64,000 nucleotides of DNA from Spirosoma sp. 48-14 (GCF_001898575.1 NZ_MKUD01000028.1:1-64000), one strand, 5' to 3'. Shown: positions 53,073 through 63,553, counted from the stretch's first letter. Numbers and translations: made by a program. The notes: a model not told the origin generated them from the sequence alone.

Positions 53073-53792
53073 TCACTTCTTCCATAGTTTATCATTCAGT
53101 ACGCTGGCCATCACCTGATCGCGGTAGTTGCGACTCATCGGAATGCGGTAGGTTTGAATGAACAACTCATTGCCCTCGATACCATCAATCTTGTCGACAG
53201 CAACCAGGTAGGACTTATGCACCCGGATAAACGCAGGACTCGTTAGGTTCTGTTCTAGGTTTTTCAGGTTCAGCAAGGTCATGTACTTCCCCTTCGTCGT
53301 GAAAATGGTCACGTAGTTCTGCATCCCTTCAATGAACAGAATATCTTCGAACTGGATCTTTTCGTACTTATTGCCGCACTTGATAAATACATAGTCCTCC
53401 GTCTTTGGGGCGGTTGAGGAAGCGGACTGATTCAGGAGCCGATGATAGTCTTTGGCTTTATTGGCCGACTTAAAAAAGCGGTCGAACGTGATGGGTTTCA
53501 AGAGATAGTCCAGCACATTCAACTGAAACCCTTCCAGCGCAAAACTGGGGTACGCCGTCGTAATGATCACCATCGGGGGCTTCTGAACGATTTTCAGAAA
53601 ATCGATACCACTCATCTTGGGCATCTGAATATCCAGCAGAATCAGGTCTATCGGTTGTACATCCAATAACGTAATGAGTTCCAGCGGATTCTCGCAGGTG
53701 CCTGTCAGTTGCAGGAAATCGACCTCCCGCACATAACTGGCCAACCCTTCCCGCGCTAATGGCTCATCATCGACAATCACACAGTTCAACAT
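53073..53792 (-). CDS. LytTR-family response regulator
   Basis: This 239-aa regulator has a receiver domain (DDE at residues 8-10, phospho-acceptor D54 in LILLDIQMPKMSG, TTAYPSFALEGF) and a LytTR domain (MQNYVTIFTT, FIRVHKSYLVAVDKI, IPMSRNYRDQV). It follows its kinase gene by two bases on the same strand. Confidence 0.94.
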   Translation of the reverse strand: MLNCVIVDDEPLAREGLASYVREVDFLQLTGTCENPLELITLLDVQPIDLILLDIQMPKMSGIDFLKIVQKPPMVIITTAYPSFALEGFQLNVLDYLLKPITFDRFFKSANKAKDYHRLLNQSASSTAPKTEDYVFIKCGNKYEKIQFEDILFIEGMQNYVTIFTTKGKYMTLLNLKNLEQNLTSPAFIRVHKSYLVAVDKIDGIEGNELFIQTYRIPMSRNYRDQVMASVLNDKLWKK

Positions 53793-53794
53793 AA

Positions 53795-54913
53795 TCAGGC
53801 CAGTTGTAAAGATGGTGATGCGACACGTTCGGTTAGGGTTATTTGTAACTTCACCTCAAAACTATCCATATGCTGTTGAATCGCCAGTGTATGTTGTTCA
53901 GGATATAATAGATCAAGTCGTCGCTGTACATTCTGTAACCCAATACCACTGTATTTAATGACTTCATTACTCTGTTCTGACGCCATGCTGTTTGCAACAA
54001 AAAGATCTAGTTGCTGGCCGGCCAATGCTAGTTTAATCATAATCCAGTTGGGATAATCACTGTGCCGAGATACGTGCTTGAACGCATTCTCGACAAAGGT
54101 CATCACAATGAACGGAGCAATGGCCAGGTGATCGACATAAAGCGGTTCGACATCAACCGAAACCGTCACATTGCTTTGCCGTAATCGCTCCAGTTCAATA
54201 AAATTCTCCAGGTAAGCAATCTCCTTGCCAAGCGGAATCTGCTGGTCGTTGCACTCATACAACTGATAACGAAGCAGCTCCGAAAATTTAGCCAGCGAAT
54301 TCGATGCCATATCCGGGTTCTTATGAATCAGGAAAAAGATCGAATTGATGGTATTGAACAGAAAATGGGGATTAAACTGATTCTTAAGGAATTTCAGTTC
54401 GGTTTCCAGTTTTTCTTTCTCCAGCAACTGCTGCCGCTGCCGGGTCTGAATCCAGTTTTTCGTCAGTTTAATGCTCATCGCCAGCGTCGTACTGGCGACG
54501 GTCGAGGGAAGCGCGTTACTGAAAAAGGTATTAAAACAGGCCGATTGCCCGAATAGGTCGTAGATGGTTTGACCGCTGGCAAAGGCGCTGAAATAATAGC
54601 CACCGACAATACACAACGTAGCACACAATACGGTCAGAAGCAGAAAGGTCAAATACAGAGCATATCGACTTTTTTCAAGGTACTTTGGAATCAGAAAATA
54701 GAGGTTAAAATAGACCGCCAGCGCCTGAAAAATGACATAGAAGCTATATTTCAGTGCGTAAGGCAAAACAACCAAGCTCTGAAACACTTTGATCGGATTG
54801 CCCAGCGTAACTACCCACCAGATGTAGTGATAAAGGAACCAGAACGGCAGGTGGTGGAGCTTATATCGAAAGAGCCAGCTCTGACTCAATTGATTATAGG
54901 ATAACGCACGCAT
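53795..54913 (-). CDS. LytS-type sensor histidine kinase
   Basis: This 372-aa membrane kinase has about four hydrophobic spans in residues 20-160, then a helix rich in K/E/Q, then the His_kinase motif QFNPHFLFNTINSIFF and ATPase part FIVMTFVENAFKHVS and GIGLQNVQRRLDLLYP. It is the first gene of a kinase-regulator pair, and is divergent from the molybdenum hydroxylase genes with 260 bases between; I see no clear operator there. Confidence 0.92.
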   Translation of the reverse strand: MRALSYNQLSQSWLFRYKLHHLPFWFLYHYIWWVVTLGNPIKVFQSLVVLPYALKYSFYVIFQALAVYFNLYFLIPKYLEKSRYALYLTFLLLTVLCATLCIVGGYYFSAFASGQTIYDLFGQSACFNTFFSNALPSTVASTTLAMSIKLTKNWIQTRQRQQLLEKEKLETELKFLKNQFNPHFLFNTINSIFFLIHKNPDMASNSLAKFSELLRYQLYECNDQQIPLGKEIAYLENFIELERLRQSNVTVSVDVEPLYVDHLAIAPFIVMTFVENAFKHVSRHSDYPNWIMIKLALAGQQLDLFVANSMASEQSNEVIKYSGIGLQNVQRRLDLLYPEQHTLAIQQHMDSFEVKLQITLTERVASPSLQLA

Positions 54914-55173
54914 GGGCTCTCAGCACGATTTGCTCGATAACAACTGTCACAAGTTACATGAATTAGCTGGAACTATGCCGATCCAATACACAAACGACCG
55001 GAACTAATTGACCAGTTACCTGGCCGAAAGGACAACCCGTATGTGAATTGGTATTTCTGGAATACAGCTATTTTTTTCGTCGTTCGTCAACTAAATTGAG
55101 TCAGTCGTCAATTCCGTTTTTTTAGTAGCTGCACCCATTTTTTCTTTGGCATGTCGGTCAACATAAAACTGCT

Positions 55174-55650
55174 ATGCCTCTATTCCACTTATCGATTAAC
55201 GGCAAAAAATATACAGTTAACGCTGATGCTCAGATGCCTCTGCTCTGGGTTATTCGGGAATTGGTTGGCCTTACGGGCACCAAATACGGCTGTGGCATAG
55301 CGCAGTGTGGCGCTTGTACCGTGCATTTGAAAGGGCCCCCGATACGTTCCTGCTCATTCCCCGTATCAGCCGTGTCGAACCAACCCATCACTACCATCGA
55401 AGGCATTTCGAAAGATAACTCCCATCCGGTGCAAAAAGCGTGGATTGCCGAGCAGGTTCCGCAATGTGGCTATTGCCAGAGTGGGCAAATCATGTCGGCA
55501 GTTGCCTTATTAAGAGATAATCCGCATCCGACCGACGACGATATCGATGCCGCCATGCAGGGAAACATTTGCCGTTGTGGTACCTACCCACGCATCCGCA
55601 AAGCTATCAAAACAGCCGCTGGTACACTTCCTAAAACGAACGGACAATGA
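55174..55650 (+). CDS. iorA: (2Fe-2S) subunit of a molybdenum hydroxylase
   Basis: This 158-aa protein has the two-cluster pattern of xanthine-oxidase-family small subunits: plant-type ferredoxin cysteines C40, C45, C48, C60 and the second cluster C98, C101, C133, C135 (QCGYCQSGQ and [10 protein letters not shown]). It passes electrons from the molybdopterin subunit encoded next. No signal peptide is seen; export with the large subunit's twin-arginine leader would be the known mechanism. It overlaps the next gene by four bases. Confidence 0.92.
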   Translation: MPLFHLSINGKKYTVNADAQMPLLWVIRELVGLTGTKYGCGIAQCGACTVHLKGPPIRSCSFPVSAVSNQPITTIEGISKDNSHPVQKAWIAEQVPQCGYCQSGQIMSAVALLRDNPHPTDDDIDAAMQGNICRCGTYPRIRKAIKTAAGTLPKTNGQ

Positions 55651-57809
55651 AAATCAGAAAGGGACTTTCGCGTCGACAATTTATCCAGCAGGCGAGTCTT
55701 TCAGGAATTGCCTTAACCCTTGGGTTTTCTCCGAATCAGAAATCCGAGGTGAGCATTATCAACGCCCATATGCCTGCCCAAACAGGTACTGAGTTGATGG
55801 CCTGGATTTCCATAGATAAGTCCGGGAAAGTGACGATTATGAATCACCGTTCAGAAATGGGCCAGGGTACGTTTCAGGCCATTCCGCAGATGATTGCCGA
55901 AGAACTGGAAGTCAATCTGAATCAGGTCACTATTTTATTTGCACCATCTCATCCTAAAAAATATGGTCCTCAGCCACAGGAAGGTAGCTTTTCCGTTCGG
56001 GGCTGGTACAAACAACTGCTACAGGTTGGCGCGTCGGCGCGAGAAATGCTCATCAGCGTAGCCGCTAAGCGCTGGAATGCCGCTCCATCGGACTGTTACG
56101 CTTCGAATGGCCAGGTGATTCATAAGCCATCGGGCCAGACGCTTAGTTATGGCCTGCTGGTCGAAGAGGCTATTACCTTAACACCTCCTCAGAATGTGCC
56201 CTTAAAAAGTCGGCAGGCATATAAACTCATTGGGAAGTCGTTACCTCGACAGGATATTCCGGTAAAAATCAATGGTACGGCTCAGTTCGGTCTCGACAAA
56301 AAACTGCCGGGTATGCTCTATGCTGTCGTCGAACGAAACCCGCGATTTCGGGGAAAAGTAAAACGGTTCGACGATTCCAAAACGAAAACCATAGCGGGTG
56401 TAAAACGGGTGTTCACGGTACAACGGGCAGTATTTGGCAGTTTATTTGAAGGGGTCGCCGTCGTTGCCGATTCGCTTTGGGCCGCCATGAAGGGCCGACA
56501 TGTTTTGGTGGTCGAGTGGGATGATTCGAACTTTGATCACCCTGATTCAGAACAGCTTGCTACCCAAATGCGGGAGAATCTTAAAAAACCGGGGGCATCT
56601 CCCCAATTCGAAGCCGCTTTTCAAACCGCGACCCAAAAACTGGAAGCCGTATACGAGACACCCTACCAGTCGCATAGCTGCATGGAACCGCTCAACTGCA
56701 TTGCTCACGTGCAGGACAACCGCATCGATATTTGGGGGCCGATTCAGGAAGCAAACTGGATACAGGCCGATTTGAGTGAGCGAATGGGCGTTCCTAAGGA
56801 AAACGTCACCGTCAATATGACCTTTCTGGGGGGCGGATTTGGCCGCAAAGGATTTCCCGATTATCCACACGAAGCGGCCTTGATCTCAAAAGCCATGAAA
56901 GCACCCGTCCAGGTCATGTGGACTCGTGAAGACGACATGAGCGTGGGGCCATTTCGTCCAGGAGGCTTTTATGCCTGTAAAGGCGGGCTTGATACCGAGG
57001 GGCGTATACACGCTTTTCAAACGATAACCGCTAGTCAATGGTTTTGGGAAGATTGGAGTCCTAACCCCTATCCTGACCCGAAACCACTGGAGTATAACAA
57101 GGGAAACCTGGACGGGATGCCTGGCCCTTATTGTAAAGCTATTCCGCATTACAGTTTTGGAGGAGTGGGTACCCGTTCGCCCATCCCGGTCATGTGGTGG
57201 CGTGCCCCAGGGGCTTGTACGGCCGGCTTTGCTGGCGAAAGTTTCATAGACGAACTCGCCCACCTGTCCGGCCAGGACCCGATTGATTTCCGTAGGGCTC
57301 ATTTACCCGACAAACGCTATCAAGCTCTTCTTGATCAATTGGAAGCCGTTAGCCACTGGAAATCAAGAGGTAAAAAAGCAGGCTGGGGTGTAGCCATTAC
57401 GGAATGTTTTGGCGGTATCTGCGGTCATATCGTACAGGTTTCACGTAAGTCAGATGGTAAACTTAAGATCGATAAAGTAATTGCCCTGATGGATTGTGGC
57501 TGGTATGTCAACCCAGATATCATCCGCGCCCAGGTCGAAGGTAGTATTATTATGGGGCTTGGCGCTGCGATTAAACATGCCACCACATTCAAAGACGGGA
57601 AAGCGGTACATCAGAATTTCAATACGTACGAAATGCCCCGCATAACCGATACGCCGGAGATTGAGGTACATATCATGGAAAACGACGAACCCGCTGGCGG
57701 TGTTGGCGAACCCGGCCTCCCTCCCTTCGCTCCTGCCCTATGCAATGCCATTTTCGACCTGACCGGTAAACGCATTCGTACCTTACCGTTCAGGCTGGAT
57801 GAGGTTTAG
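55647..57809 (+). CDS. iorB: Molybdopterin subunit, isoquinoline 1-oxidoreductase-type, copy 1
   Basis: This 720-aa large subunit belongs to the IorB branch of the xanthine oxidase family. A twin-arginine leader ([10 protein letters not shown], hydrophobic stretch) is present. Family blocks are [44 protein letters not shown] and [12 protein letters not shown]; the catalytic glutamate is E688 in GVGEPG. The substrate is likely an N-heterocycle or aldehyde but cannot be read. Translationally coupled to the small subunit. Confidence 0.9.
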   Translation: MKIRKGLSRRQFIQQASLSGIALTLGFSPNQKSEVSIINAHMPAQTGTELMAWISIDKSGKVTIMNHRSEMGQGTFQAIPQMIAEELEVNLNQVTILFAPSHPKKYGPQPQEGSFSVRGWYKQLLQVGASAREMLISVAAKRWNAAPSDCYASNGQVIHKPSGQTLSYGLLVEEAITLTPPQNVPLKSRQAYKLIGKSLPRQDIPVKINGTAQFGLDKKLPGMLYAVVERNPRFRGKVKRFDDSKTKTIAGVKRVFTVQRAVFGSLFEGVAVVADSLWAAMKGRHVLVVEWDDSNFDHPDSEQLATQMRENLKKPGASPQFEAAFQTATQKLEAVYETPYQSHSCMEPLNCIAHVQDNRIDIWGPIQEANWIQADLSERMGVPKENVTVNMTFLGGGFGRKGFPDYPHEAALISKAMKAPVQVMWTREDDMSVGPFRPGGFYACKGGLDTEGRIHAFQTITASQWFWEDWSPNPYPDPKPLEYNKGNLDGMPGPYCKAIPHYSFGGVGTRSPIPVMWWRAPGACTAGFAGESFIDELAHLSGQDPIDFRRAHLPDKRYQALLDQLEAVSHWKSRGKKAGWGVAITECFGGICGHIVQVSRKSDGKLKIDKVIALMDCGWYVNPDIIRAQVEGSIIMGLGAAIKHATTFKDGKAVHQNFNTYEMPRITDTPEIEVHIMENDEPAGGVGEPGLPPFAPALCNAIFDLTGKRIRTLPFRLDEV

Positions 57810-57863
57810 GCCATATTGATGTAGCCTGGACGGCCACGTGCGGGCGTTATACGTGAAACTAGA

Positions 57864-57902
57864 CATTAGGCGTTTTTGTCATTCTGACGAAAACGCCTAA
57901 TG
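57864..57902. terminator. Hairpin between the two large-subunit genes
   Basis: CATTAGGCGTTTTTGTCA pairs with TGACGAAAACGCCTAATG at 17 of 18 positions around a 3-base loop. It lies 13 bases upstream of the second iorB-type start and may set unequal expression of the two subunits. Confidence 0.7.
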
Positions 57903-57915
57903 AGGTAGTCATATT

Positions 57916-60069
57916 ATGAGCAAAAACGGTCGAATAAACCGAAGGGATTTTCTGAGAATCGGTACGTTTGCCAGCGGTGGATTGTTGGTGGCCTTTTCCC
58001 TGCCCGATAAAGTTACGCCTGCTCAGCCCAAGCCCTCCCGCGAAGCTGCGCTAAATGCGTTCCTGAAGATCGGTACAGACAATAGCATCCATATTATTCT
58101 GTCGAAAGTAGAAATGGGACAGGGTATCTGGACTACGTTACCCATGCTCATTGCCGAAGAACTTGATTGCGACTGGAGCCGGATAAAGGTCGAGCAAAGT
58201 CCACCGGGGAAAGCCAGTGACTTCCTGGAAAACCCCGTTTATAAATCCACCGGTGGTTCAGAAACAACCATTCAGGAATTTGACCGCTATCGTATGGCCG
58301 GAGCCACCGCCCGTACAATGCTGGTAACTGCCGCAGCCAAACGACTTGGCGTACAACCACAAGATTGCCGAACTGAGAACAGCTACGTTATCGCCGGAGA
58401 TAAGCGCATCAGCTATGGCGAAGTCGCGACCGAAGCCGCCAAACTACCCGTCCCGAACGTTACTCTTCGCGAACCTAAAGACTGGAAATACATCGGCAAA
58501 TCGCAAAAACGGCTCGATACTCCCGAAAAAATTAACGGCAAGGCTACCTATGGACTGGATATTCATTTTCCCGGCTTGCTGACCGCCGTTGTTGCCCATC
58601 CTCCAGTTTTTTATGCAACCGTAAAAACAGTGGATGCTACCCAGACCAAAGCGATAAACGGTGTCCGGGATGTTGTAAGGATTCCGACGGGTGTCGCGGT
58701 GCTGGCTGATAATTTCTGGACGGCAAAACAAGGTCGTGATGCGCTACAAATTGAGTGGAATCCTGGAAAAAACGCCGATCTGGATAGTCAGGCGCTGACG
58801 GATAGCTATCGAAAAATAGCGAAAACAGACGGGCTAACGATTCGTAAAAAAGGAGACGTAACGGCTGCGCTGACTAAAGCCGAACGGACTCTGGATGCCG
58901 ACTACAGCTTTCCTTACCTCGCGCACGCACCCATGGAACCGCTGAATTGCACCGTAAATATCGGAACAGATTCTTGTGAAGTCTGGACAGGTACGCAATC
59001 GCCGTTGCTGCATCAGGCCGAGGTAGCCAGGTTTCTGGGGCTAAAACCGGAGCAGGTCAAGTTTTATACACCCTATCTGGGAGGCAGTTTTGGTCGGCGG
59101 GGTTCCTTTAGCTCCGACTGGGTGATGGAAGCGGTTCACATCGCCAAAACAAGTGGTAAGGCCATAAAACTGGTCTGGACGCGCGAAGATGATATTAAAG
59201 GGGGCTATTACCGACCGGTTTACGTACACAACGTACGAATTGCCATCGGCACCAATGGTTTTCCGACCGCCTGGCAGCACCGAATTGTGGGGCAATCGCT
59301 GTTTACAAACACCCCACTGGCCGACATGATTGTGCACAATGGCATTGATTACAGCTCGGTCACGACCGGTGCCCCTTACTCCAATTCAGTTCCTGACCAT
59401 TCCTTTGAACTTCACACCACAACCGTCAATGTCCCGGTGCTTCCCTGGCGCTCTGTCGGCAGTACACACAGCGCATTCGTAATAGAAACGCTTATCGACG
59501 AACTGGCTTTCCTCGCCAAAATCGACCCGGTTGCGTATCGTCGTGCGTTCTTCATTAATCATCCGAGGCATCTGGCTGCGCTGAATCTGGCAGCCGAAAA
59601 ATCAGACTGGACCAATCCCTTGCCCAAAGGCCAATTCAGAGGCATCGCCGTTTGCGAAGCGATGGGTAGTTACGTTGCGCAGGTTGTTGAATTATCCATT
59701 GATAAACAGACCATCCGTGTTCATCGGGTAGTTTGCGCTATCGACTGTGGCTTAGCTGTCAATCCAGACGGAGTTCGGGCCCAGATGGAAAGCAGCATTG
59801 TGTTCGGACTGACGGCTGCGCTTCATGGGGAAATAACCTTAAAAAATGGGCAGGTTCAGCAAAGCAACTTCCACGATTACCCAATGCTCCGTATGACTGA
59901 TACCCCCGTCATCGACGTACATATTGTTCCCAGCACAGCTAAAATGGGTGGGGCTGGCGAGCCTGGTGTTGCCCCGATTGCCCCTGCTTTGGCCAATGCT
60001 CTGTTTGCCGCCACGGGTATACGATTCCGGCAACTACCTATAAAACTGGAGGAGTTAAATAAGGCATAG
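57916..60069 (+). CDS. Molybdopterin subunit, isoquinoline 1-oxidoreductase-type, copy 2
   Basis: This second large subunit (717 aa) has a strong twin-arginine leader (NRRDFLRIGTFASGG). It has the same family blocks as copy 1, for example MGQGIWTTLPMLIAEEL, HAPMEPLNCTVNI and LGGSFGRRGSFSSDW, and the catalytic glutamate E682 in GAGEPG. Sequence differs widely from copy 1 in the middle and end, so it is not a recent duplicate. No second small subunit is encoded here, so it probably shares the one at 55174. No c-type cytochrome partner lies in the window. Confidence 0.9.
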   Translation: MSKNGRINRRDFLRIGTFASGGLLVAFSLPDKVTPAQPKPSREAALNAFLKIGTDNSIHIILSKVEMGQGIWTTLPMLIAEELDCDWSRIKVEQSPPGKASDFLENPVYKSTGGSETTIQEFDRYRMAGATARTMLVTAAAKRLGVQPQDCRTENSYVIAGDKRISYGEVATEAAKLPVPNVTLREPKDWKYIGKSQKRLDTPEKINGKATYGLDIHFPGLLTAVVAHPPVFYATVKTVDATQTKAINGVRDVVRIPTGVAVLADNFWTAKQGRDALQIEWNPGKNADLDSQALTDSYRKIAKTDGLTIRKKGDVTAALTKAERTLDADYSFPYLAHAPMEPLNCTVNIGTDSCEVWTGTQSPLLHQAEVARFLGLKPEQVKFYTPYLGGSFGRRGSFSSDWVMEAVHIAKTSGKAIKLVWTREDDIKGGYYRPVYVHNVRIAIGTNGFPTAWQHRIVGQSLFTNTPLADMIVHNGIDYSSVTTGAPYSNSVPDHSFELHTTTVNVPVLPWRSVGSTHSAFVIETLIDELAFLAKIDPVAYRRAFFINHPRHLAALNLAAEKSDWTNPLPKGQFRGIAVCEAMGSYVAQVVELSIDKQTIRVHRVVCAIDCGLAVNPDGVRAQMESSIVFGLTAALHGEITLKNGQVQQSNFHDYPMLRMTDTPVIDVHIVPSTAKMGGAGEPGVAPIAPALANALFAATGIRFRQLPIKLEELNKA

Positions 60070-60202
60070 GACTAGGTTCTTCCGACTACATTCGGTTAAA
60101 AAAGTACAGAAGTCAGTTAAAATAATCTCAGTTTTATTGATTCCTTGCGACGAACGCACTACCTTGTTGGCCCCATCGTGATTTTTTAGTCGATAAGCCA
60201 AC

Positions 60203-62284
60203 ATGCTTTCTATCAAACCCCTTCTGCTTTTTCTCCTTACCATAGGAACAGCCTCACGGTTATCAGCCCAGCGTACCATCTCGCTTTCCTCGCCCGACAA
60301 AGCCATACAGCTATCGGTACAGGCTACTGAAGCCGGCAACGTTACCTATCGAATTTCGTACAAGGGCAAAAAGGCCATGGAGCCGTCGGGGGTTGGCTTT
60401 GTATTGAGCAAGCCACAGGTATCGCTTACCCAGTTTACGCTCTCCGCTATCGACTCCTCCACGCACGACGATACCTGGAAACCCGTCTGGGGCGAAGTGG
60501 CTCAGATTCGCAATCACTATAAGGAGTTGGCCCTGACCTTAACCGACAAAGGCACATCAGGTATCCGGTTACTGGTACGCTTTCGGGTGTTCAACGACGG
60601 AGTTGGTTTTCGCTACGAATTCCCGGAGCAGAAAACACTGACGCACTTTATCGTCGCCGACGAAAAAACCCAGTTTGCGCTATCGGGGGATCATAAAACC
60701 TTCTGGCAGCCGGGCGATTACGACTCCAACGAATACTTATACAACACGACCCGACTCAGTGAAATTGATGCTGTAGCTGCCTCAAATAAGGAAAAAGATA
60801 CAGCGCTAAAATCGGTCATCGGCCCCAACGCCATTCAAACCCCATTGCTGATTAAAACGGGCGATGGGCTCTACATCAGTATTTACGAGGCCGCTCTGCT
60901 CAATTACCCAGTCATGCACCTGCAACTGGACAAGAAAAAACTGACGTTAACCTCACAGCTAACGCCGGATGCTGTTGGCAACAAAGCGTACCTGCAAACG
61001 CCCGCACAAACACCCTGGCGCACGATTCTGGTGAGCGATAAAGCGACCGATCTGCTGGCGTCGAAGCTGATTCTGAATCTGAACGAACCCTCAACTATTG
61101 CCGATCCGTCGTGGATAAAACCGCAGAAATTCGTGGGCATGTGGTGGGAGATGCACATCGGCAAAGCGACCTGGGAAAAAGCCGGTGGCAAACACGGAGC
61201 CAATACGCAGAACGTGAAGAAGTACATCGATTTTGCCGCCAAATACGGTTTCGATGGGGTGCTGGTCGAAGGCTGGAACGTAGGCTGGGAAGACTGGTTT
61301 GGCAACTGGAAAGAGAACGTGTTCGATTTCGTAACCCCCTACCCCGACTATAACCTGGATTCACTGACGGCATACGCCCAGCAGAAAGGCGTTCGGATCA
61401 TCATGCACCACGAAACGTCTGGCTCGGTTACCAACTACGAACGGCGGATGGATGCGGCCTTCCAATACATGCAGAAAGAAGGCATGAACACCGTCAAAAC
61501 GGGTTATGTTGGCCGGATTATTCCGCGTGGAGAGCACCATGATAGCCAGTGGATGGTGGGGCATTACCAGCGGGTAGCCGAAAAAGCGGCCCAGTACAAG
61601 ATTATGATCGACTCCCACGAATCGGCGCATCCAACGGGCTTGCATCGCACCTACCCGAACTGGATGGCCAGCGAAGCGGCTCGCGGTAGCGAATTCAACA
61701 ACGCTCCTACCCTCGGCATTACGCCGGAGCACACGACCATTCTGCCCTTTACCCGGTTGCTGGGCGGGCCAATGGATTTCACACCGGGTCTGTTCCGATT
61801 CAAGCTGGATCAGTTCGACAATACGCGCACAACCCGCGTCCGTACCACACTGGCGAAGCAACTGGCGTTGTATCTCACCATCTACAGCCCTCTACAAATG
61901 GCGGCCGATTTGCCCGAAAACTACGAAAAGCACCTCGACGCATTTCAGTTTATCCGCGATGTGCCTGTCGATTGGGATGATACGAAAATCATCGCTGCCG
62001 AACCCGGCGACTACATCACCATTGCCCGCAAAACCAAGGGAAAAGACAGTTGGTATCTGGGCGCCATCACCGACGAAAACAGCCGTGACATTTCAGTAGA
62101 TCTGGATTTTCTGGAACCCGGAAAAACCTACGAAGCCACCATCTACCGCGATGCCCTCACTGCTGACTGGCAGTCGAACCCGGAAGCCTACGTCATTGAG
62201 AAAAAGCCCGTAAACAGCAAAACCCGGCTTCCAATTCATTTGGCCAAAGGCGGTGGCTGCGCCATTCAGTTCCTAAAGCAGTAA
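60203..62284 (+). CDS. GH97 glycoside hydrolase (SusB-like alpha-glucosidase)
   Basis: This 693-aa secreted enzyme has a signal peptide ending LSAQ, an N-terminal beta-sandwich (about 25-290), a TIM barrel (about 290-560) and a C-terminal beta domain. The catalytic-residue set matches the inverting SusB type: HHETSGSV, SHESAHPTG and ARGSEFN carry the three glutamates, and GEHHDSQWM is also conserved. It likely cleaves alpha-glucosides in the periplasm. It stands apart from the Sus-like locus at 6.5-16 kb. Confidence 0.93.
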   Translation: MLSIKPLLLFLLTIGTASRLSAQRTISLSSPDKAIQLSVQATEAGNVTYRISYKGKKAMEPSGVGFVLSKPQVSLTQFTLSAIDSSTHDDTWKPVWGEVAQIRNHYKELALTLTDKGTSGIRLLVRFRVFNDGVGFRYEFPEQKTLTHFIVADEKTQFALSGDHKTFWQPGDYDSNEYLYNTTRLSEIDAVAASNKEKDTALKSVIGPNAIQTPLLIKTGDGLYISIYEAALLNYPVMHLQLDKKKLTLTSQLTPDAVGNKAYLQTPAQTPWRTILVSDKATDLLASKLILNLNEPSTIADPSWIKPQKFVGMWWEMHIGKATWEKAGGKHGANTQNVKKYIDFAAKYGFDGVLVEGWNVGWEDWFGNWKENVFDFVTPYPDYNLDSLTAYAQQKGVRIIMHHETSGSVTNYERRMDAAFQYMQKEGMNTVKTGYVGRIIPRGEHHDSQWMVGHYQRVAEKAAQYKIMIDSHESAHPTGLHRTYPNWMASEAARGSEFNNAPTLGITPEHTTILPFTRLLGGPMDFTPGLFRFKLDQFDNTRTTRVRTTLAKQLALYLTIYSPLQMAADLPENYEKHLDAFQFIRDVPVDWDDTKIIAAEPGDYITIARKTKGKDSWYLGAITDENSRDISVDLDFLEPGKTYEATIYRDALTADWQSNPEAYVIEKKPVNSKTRLPIHLAKGGGCAIQFLKQ

Positions 62285-62346
62285 GAACCAGGCAGCCTGT
62301 TCCAACGGATATAGTCATTCTGGAATCTAGCTAAAAAAGACGCTCG

Positions 62347-62940
62347 ATGACCATGAAAACCAGCTTCTACCTGCTTGTCCTGTTCGGTTGCTTTTGGGCC
62401 TGCTCCCGATCAACCGATGACGCGACGATTCCCCCGCTCGACGACACCAAAAATGTAACGGCTTCGCTGAACGACTCTGTCTGGTATGGTCATGGCGTAG
62501 CCTCCAGAGTATCGCCCCTGGTAAACGGCGATTGCGGCAAAAATCGGTTTAACCTGTCTATCTCAAACGCATTACCCTATCCAAAAGGGCTACGACAGGC
62601 AGCACCATCCATCTGTGCAGGTCCTTGCGACAGAACCCAATACCTTAGCTTTGAGAAAGTTCCGTTAGCTGTCGGGAAATACGATATAGCCAGCCTGAAT
62701 ACCTGTGCCTCCACGCCATTAACGGGCGTAAATTACGGGTTGATTGTTGGTGGCGATGCCGTATTTTCATCTTACATCGCCAAAGAGCCCGCCAGTGGGT
62801 GGATAGAGATAACTAAAGCCGATACCGTTGCAAACGTATTGGAAGGAAAATTCGAGGTAACGTTAGTGAGTAGGTCCGATAATAGCACCGCTACTGCCCG
62901 ATTCCGTAACGGCCTTTTTTCTCTTGGCCTGACCAAATAG
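62347..62940 (+). CDS. Hypothetical lipoprotein
   Basis: This 197-aa protein (a second ATG lies at 62353) has a lipoprotein signal ending CFWAC. The mature part begins with a TASLNDSVWYGHG stretch and ends with a beta pattern (VLEGKFEVTLVSR, ATARFRNGLFSL) that resembles DUF6252-like Bacteroidota lipoproteins. Four further cysteines may form disulfides. Function unknown. It follows the GH97 gene by 62 bases and may share its transcript. Confidence 0.75.
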   Translation: MTMKTSFYLLVLFGCFWACSRSTDDATIPPLDDTKNVTASLNDSVWYGHGVASRVSPLVNGDCGKNRFNLSISNALPYPKGLRQAAPSICAGPCDRTQYLSFEKVPLAVGKYDIASLNTCASTPLTGVNYGLIVGGDAVFSSYIAKEPASGWIEITKADTVANVLEGKFEVTLVSRSDNSTATARFRNGLFSLGLTK

Positions 62941-62958
62941 ACGATAGAGCGTTTACAA

Positions 62959-63004
62959 CGAAAATGCCCTGATCAGCCATTGCTGGCTGATCAGGGCATT
63001 TTCG
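62959..63004 (+). terminator. Perfect 21-base inverted repeat
   Basis: CGAAAATGCCCTGATCAGCCA pairs with its exact complement across a 3-4 base loop, 18 bases after the lipoprotein stop codon. It is strong enough to act as a terminator for either strand. Confidence 0.8.
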
Positions 63005-63089
63005 TTTGTAGAGACGCCATCCCTGGCGTCTCATGACCGGATGGTTTTGGCTGACGCTCATGAGACGCCAGGGATGGCGTCTCTACAAA
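63005..63089. repeat. GTAGAGACGCC nested palindrome
   Basis: The arm 63005-63036 is perfectly repeated in inverse at 63058-63089, and each arm contains a smaller palindrome GACGCCATCCCTGGCGTC. I associate GTAGAGACGCC words with dispersed repeats in several phyla. It lies directly before the PadR gene's leader. An in-frame start inside it (63033) would wrongly extend PadR. Confidence 0.8.
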
Positions 63090-63167
63090 ATTCACACTAT
63101 TCCTTGTATATATAATTTTCTTATATATTTTTGTTTCAAATTAAACGCTAATGATCTATTTAATCCT

Positions 63168-63521
63168 ATGGATTCAGCGAATCAGGAATTTTTACGGGGA
63201 ACACTCAGGACGATTGTTCTTCGACTGCTGGCCCAACAGGGTCGAATGTATGGATACGAGATTACCCAGGCCGTTGAGGAGCGCACGAGTGGCGAATTAA
63301 CGCTTACGTTTGGTGCTCTATATCCAGTGCTCCATAAGCTGGAAGATGAAGGCTTACTGGTTACCCAAAGTCAGGAGGTAGATGGGCGGCTCCGCAAGTA
63401 TTATATGCTTACCCCAACCGGCAGCGCCACAGCCGTTCGGAAAGTCGATGAGTTCGAACGATTTATCCAGCTCATGCGGCTGCTCATCAATCCATCCCCG
63501 ACCGTGACTTTCGGGCATTAA
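63168..63521 (+). CDS. PadR-family transcriptional regulator
   Basis: This 117-aa regulator starts at the ATG at 63168; the longer frame from 63033 runs through a repeat and is rejected. The PadR winged helix shows FLRGTLRTIVLRLLAQQGRM and YGYEITQAVEERTSGELTL, then LYPVLHKLEDEGLL. It usually represses a cotranscribed membrane protein gene, here the one at 63554. Confidence 0.93.
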   Translation: MDSANQEFLRGTLRTIVLRLLAQQGRMYGYEITQAVEERTSGELTLTFGALYPVLHKLEDEGLLVTQSQEVDGRLRKYYMLTPTGSATAVRKVDEFERFIQLMRLLINPSPTVTFGH

Positions 63522-63553
63522 TTTATTGCTTCACCTCAGCCCTTCAGTTAGTT

